Source of the DNA: Candidatus Zixiibacteriota bacterium
GTDB lineage: Bacteria; Zixibacteria; MSB-5A5; RBG-16-43-9
DNA length: 51,975 bases
NCBI GenBank assembly: GCA_030692925.1
Contig: JAUYBY010000057.1
Coordinates: 1-51,975, forward strand
Direction of reading: 5' to 3'
Shown here: in pieces, positions 50,993 through 51,975 of the stretch
How the letters are laid out: each line of letters starts with the position of its first letter
How positions within the stretch are numbered: the stretch's first letter is position 1
Program-made: the position numbers and the translations under genes
The notes under the pieces: model-generated
Told to the model about the DNA's origin: nothing
The model's database searches: none
What the model saw: the letters and a program-made list of their open reading frames with translations, nothing else

Positions 50993-51975
50993 ATGGACCT
51001 TTTTGAGAAACAAAAAGATAAGAGAATCGAGCAGACCCCTTTAGCTGATCGGATGAGACCCAGGAACTTTGAGGAGTTCATGGGGCAGAAGCATATTCTG
51101 TCTGAGGGGAGCGTTTTGAGAAAAGCTATAGAAAAGGGGGAGCTTCAGTCTTTGATCTTCTGGGGACCCCCGGGCACAGGTAAAACCACTTTAGCTTTTA
51201 TAATTGCCAACTATACCGGAGCGGATTTCAGAGCCTTTTCTGCAGTAACCTCAGGCATAAAGGAAATCAAAGAGGTAATCGCCGCTGCTACCAGGCAGAA
51301 AAACCTCTACAATAAGAAAACCATTTTATTTGTAGACGAAATCCACAGGTTCAACAAAGCCCAGCAGGATGCCTTTTTGCCTCACGTGGAAAAAGGGAAT
51401 GTTATCCTGATTGGAGCCACAACTGAAAACCCCTCTTTTGAGGTAATCTCCGCCTTACTTTCCAGGGCAAAAGTTTATACCTTAAATCTTCTGACAGAAG
51501 AAGATCTGAAGGAAATCGTAAATCGAGCACTGCAGGACAAGGAAAGAGGGCTGGGTAACTTGAAAATAAATCTTGAGGAGAAAGCTAAAGATTTCATAGT
51601 CCAGATGGCAAATGGCGATGCCCGGGTGGCTCTGAACACTCTTGAATTTGCTGTGATGACTACTTCACCTGACCAAAAAGGGGTTAGAGACATCACCTTG
51701 CAGATAGCCCAGGAGGCGATGCAGAAGAAGGCATTAGTTTATGATAAGGCTGGAGAGGAGCACTATAATATAATCTCAGCTTTACATAAAAGCTTAAGAG
51801 GCTCAGACCCGGATGCTGCTTTATACTGGCTTGCTCGAATGTTAGCTGGTGGAGAAGACCCGCTTTATATCGCCAGAAGGTTAATCAGGTTTGCCACAGA
51901 AGATATTGGAAATGCAGACCCTCAGGCTCTGCAGGTTACCATTGCTGCTAAGGAGGCATATCATTTCTTGGGAAC
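50993..51975 (+). CDS. rarA: Replication-associated recombination protein A (3' end outside window)
   Basis: At least 327 residues are visible from ATG 50993. 'PLADRMRPRNFEEFMGQKHIL' is the RarA/MgsA N-terminus, 'FWGPPGTGKTTLAFIIA' is the Walker A motif, and 'LFVDEIHRFNKAQQDAFLPHVE' the Walker B. 'GATTENPSFEVISALLSRAKVY' is sensor 1 and the arginine finger. It belongs to the AAA+ clamp-loader family and acts at stalled forks. No Shine-Dalgarno is visible, since a family B half-repeat ends 11 bases before the start. The C-terminal about 100 residues lie past the window. Confidence 0.93.
   Translation, partial: MDLFEKQKDKRIEQTPLADRMRPRNFEEFMGQKHILSEGSVLRKAIEKGELQSLIFWGPPGTGKTTLAFIIANYTGADFRAFSAVTSGIKEIKEVIAAATRQKNLYNKKTILFVDEIHRFNKAQQDAFLPHVEKGNVILIGATTENPSFEVISALLSRAKVYTLNLLTEEDLKEIVNRALQDKERGLGNLKINLEEKAKDFIVQMANGDARVALNTLEFAVMTTSPDQKGVRDITLQIAQEAMQKKALVYDKAGEEHYNIISALHKSLRGSDPDAALYWLARMLAGGEDPLYIARRLIRFATEDIGNADPQALQVTIAAKEAYHFLG

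Overview
The window looks like a chromosomal segment of a diderm (Gram-negative-type) bacterium from a poorly characterised lineage. I see an outer-membrane Wzi-like barrel, a PorV/PorQ-like barrel, a lipoprotein with a clear lipobox, a dockerin-bearing amidase and carboxypeptidase-regulatory-like repeat proteins. That mix is typical of FCB-type candidate phyla (Zixibacteria and similar), but the phylum is an inference. Intergenic DNA is crowded with hairpin-rich repeats. I found no tRNA, rRNA, CRISPR array, transposase or phage gene.

Region 1 (1-14463, all +) is a surface-polysaccharide locus. It holds glycosyltransferases, two zinc-ribbon methyltransferases, a radical SAM/SPASM protein and an NAD-dependent epimerase. 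It also holds the complete four-enzyme set for GDP-D-glycero-alpha-D-manno-heptose (HddC-, HddA-, GmhA- and GmhB-like), directly followed by a transaldolase/F6P-aldolase-family gene that could supply sedoheptulose 7-phosphate. The block closes with a DUF1972-type glycosyltransferase, a Wzi-like outer-membrane protein and a polyprenyl-phosphate hexose-1-phosphate transferase.

Region 2 (14627-19239) has a PorV/PorQ-like barrel with a P/E/K-rich linker (+), then two - strand genes: an amidase with a C-terminal dockerin and a membrane-anchored beta-propeller protein. Region 3 (19541-24323, +) is a housekeeping block (pth, rpsF, ssb, rpsR, rplI, a bifunctional-nuclease-family gene, larE) that runs into three small unknown genes.

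Region 4 (24525-39127, +) is the most unusual part. A MutL-like (glutamate-mutase-accessory family) ASKHA ATPase and an unknown protein with barrel-sandwich and KOW-like segments precede a four-gene membrane-protein module present three times in tandem. The order A-B-C-D is the same in all copies. A is a FN3 plus membrane-anchored domain that I associate with DUF6754, B and D are multi-pass proteins, and C is a soluble domain held by a terminal helix at each end. Copy 3 lacks the FN3 domain and is interrupted by a nickel/cobalt-transporter-like gene and repeats. A rho-independent terminator follows the last gene. I know of no described function for this module.

Region 5 (39150-44699, -) encodes an Ig-like lipoprotein, a single-domain response regulator, a carboxypeptidase-regulatory-like repeat protein and a GAF-containing sensor kinase with a near-consensus promoter. 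Region 6 (44803-51975, +) has nadC, a five-copy tandem repeat array, birA, coaX, CIRCE-controlled groES-groEL, a repeat-filled gap and a rarA gene cut off by the window end.

Repeats: at least three dispersed intergenic families share one architecture, an outer inverted repeat enclosing two inner hairpins. Several copies carry extra GGATCC-containing sequence exactly at a hairpin tip. They occupy most gaps outside tightly packed operons.
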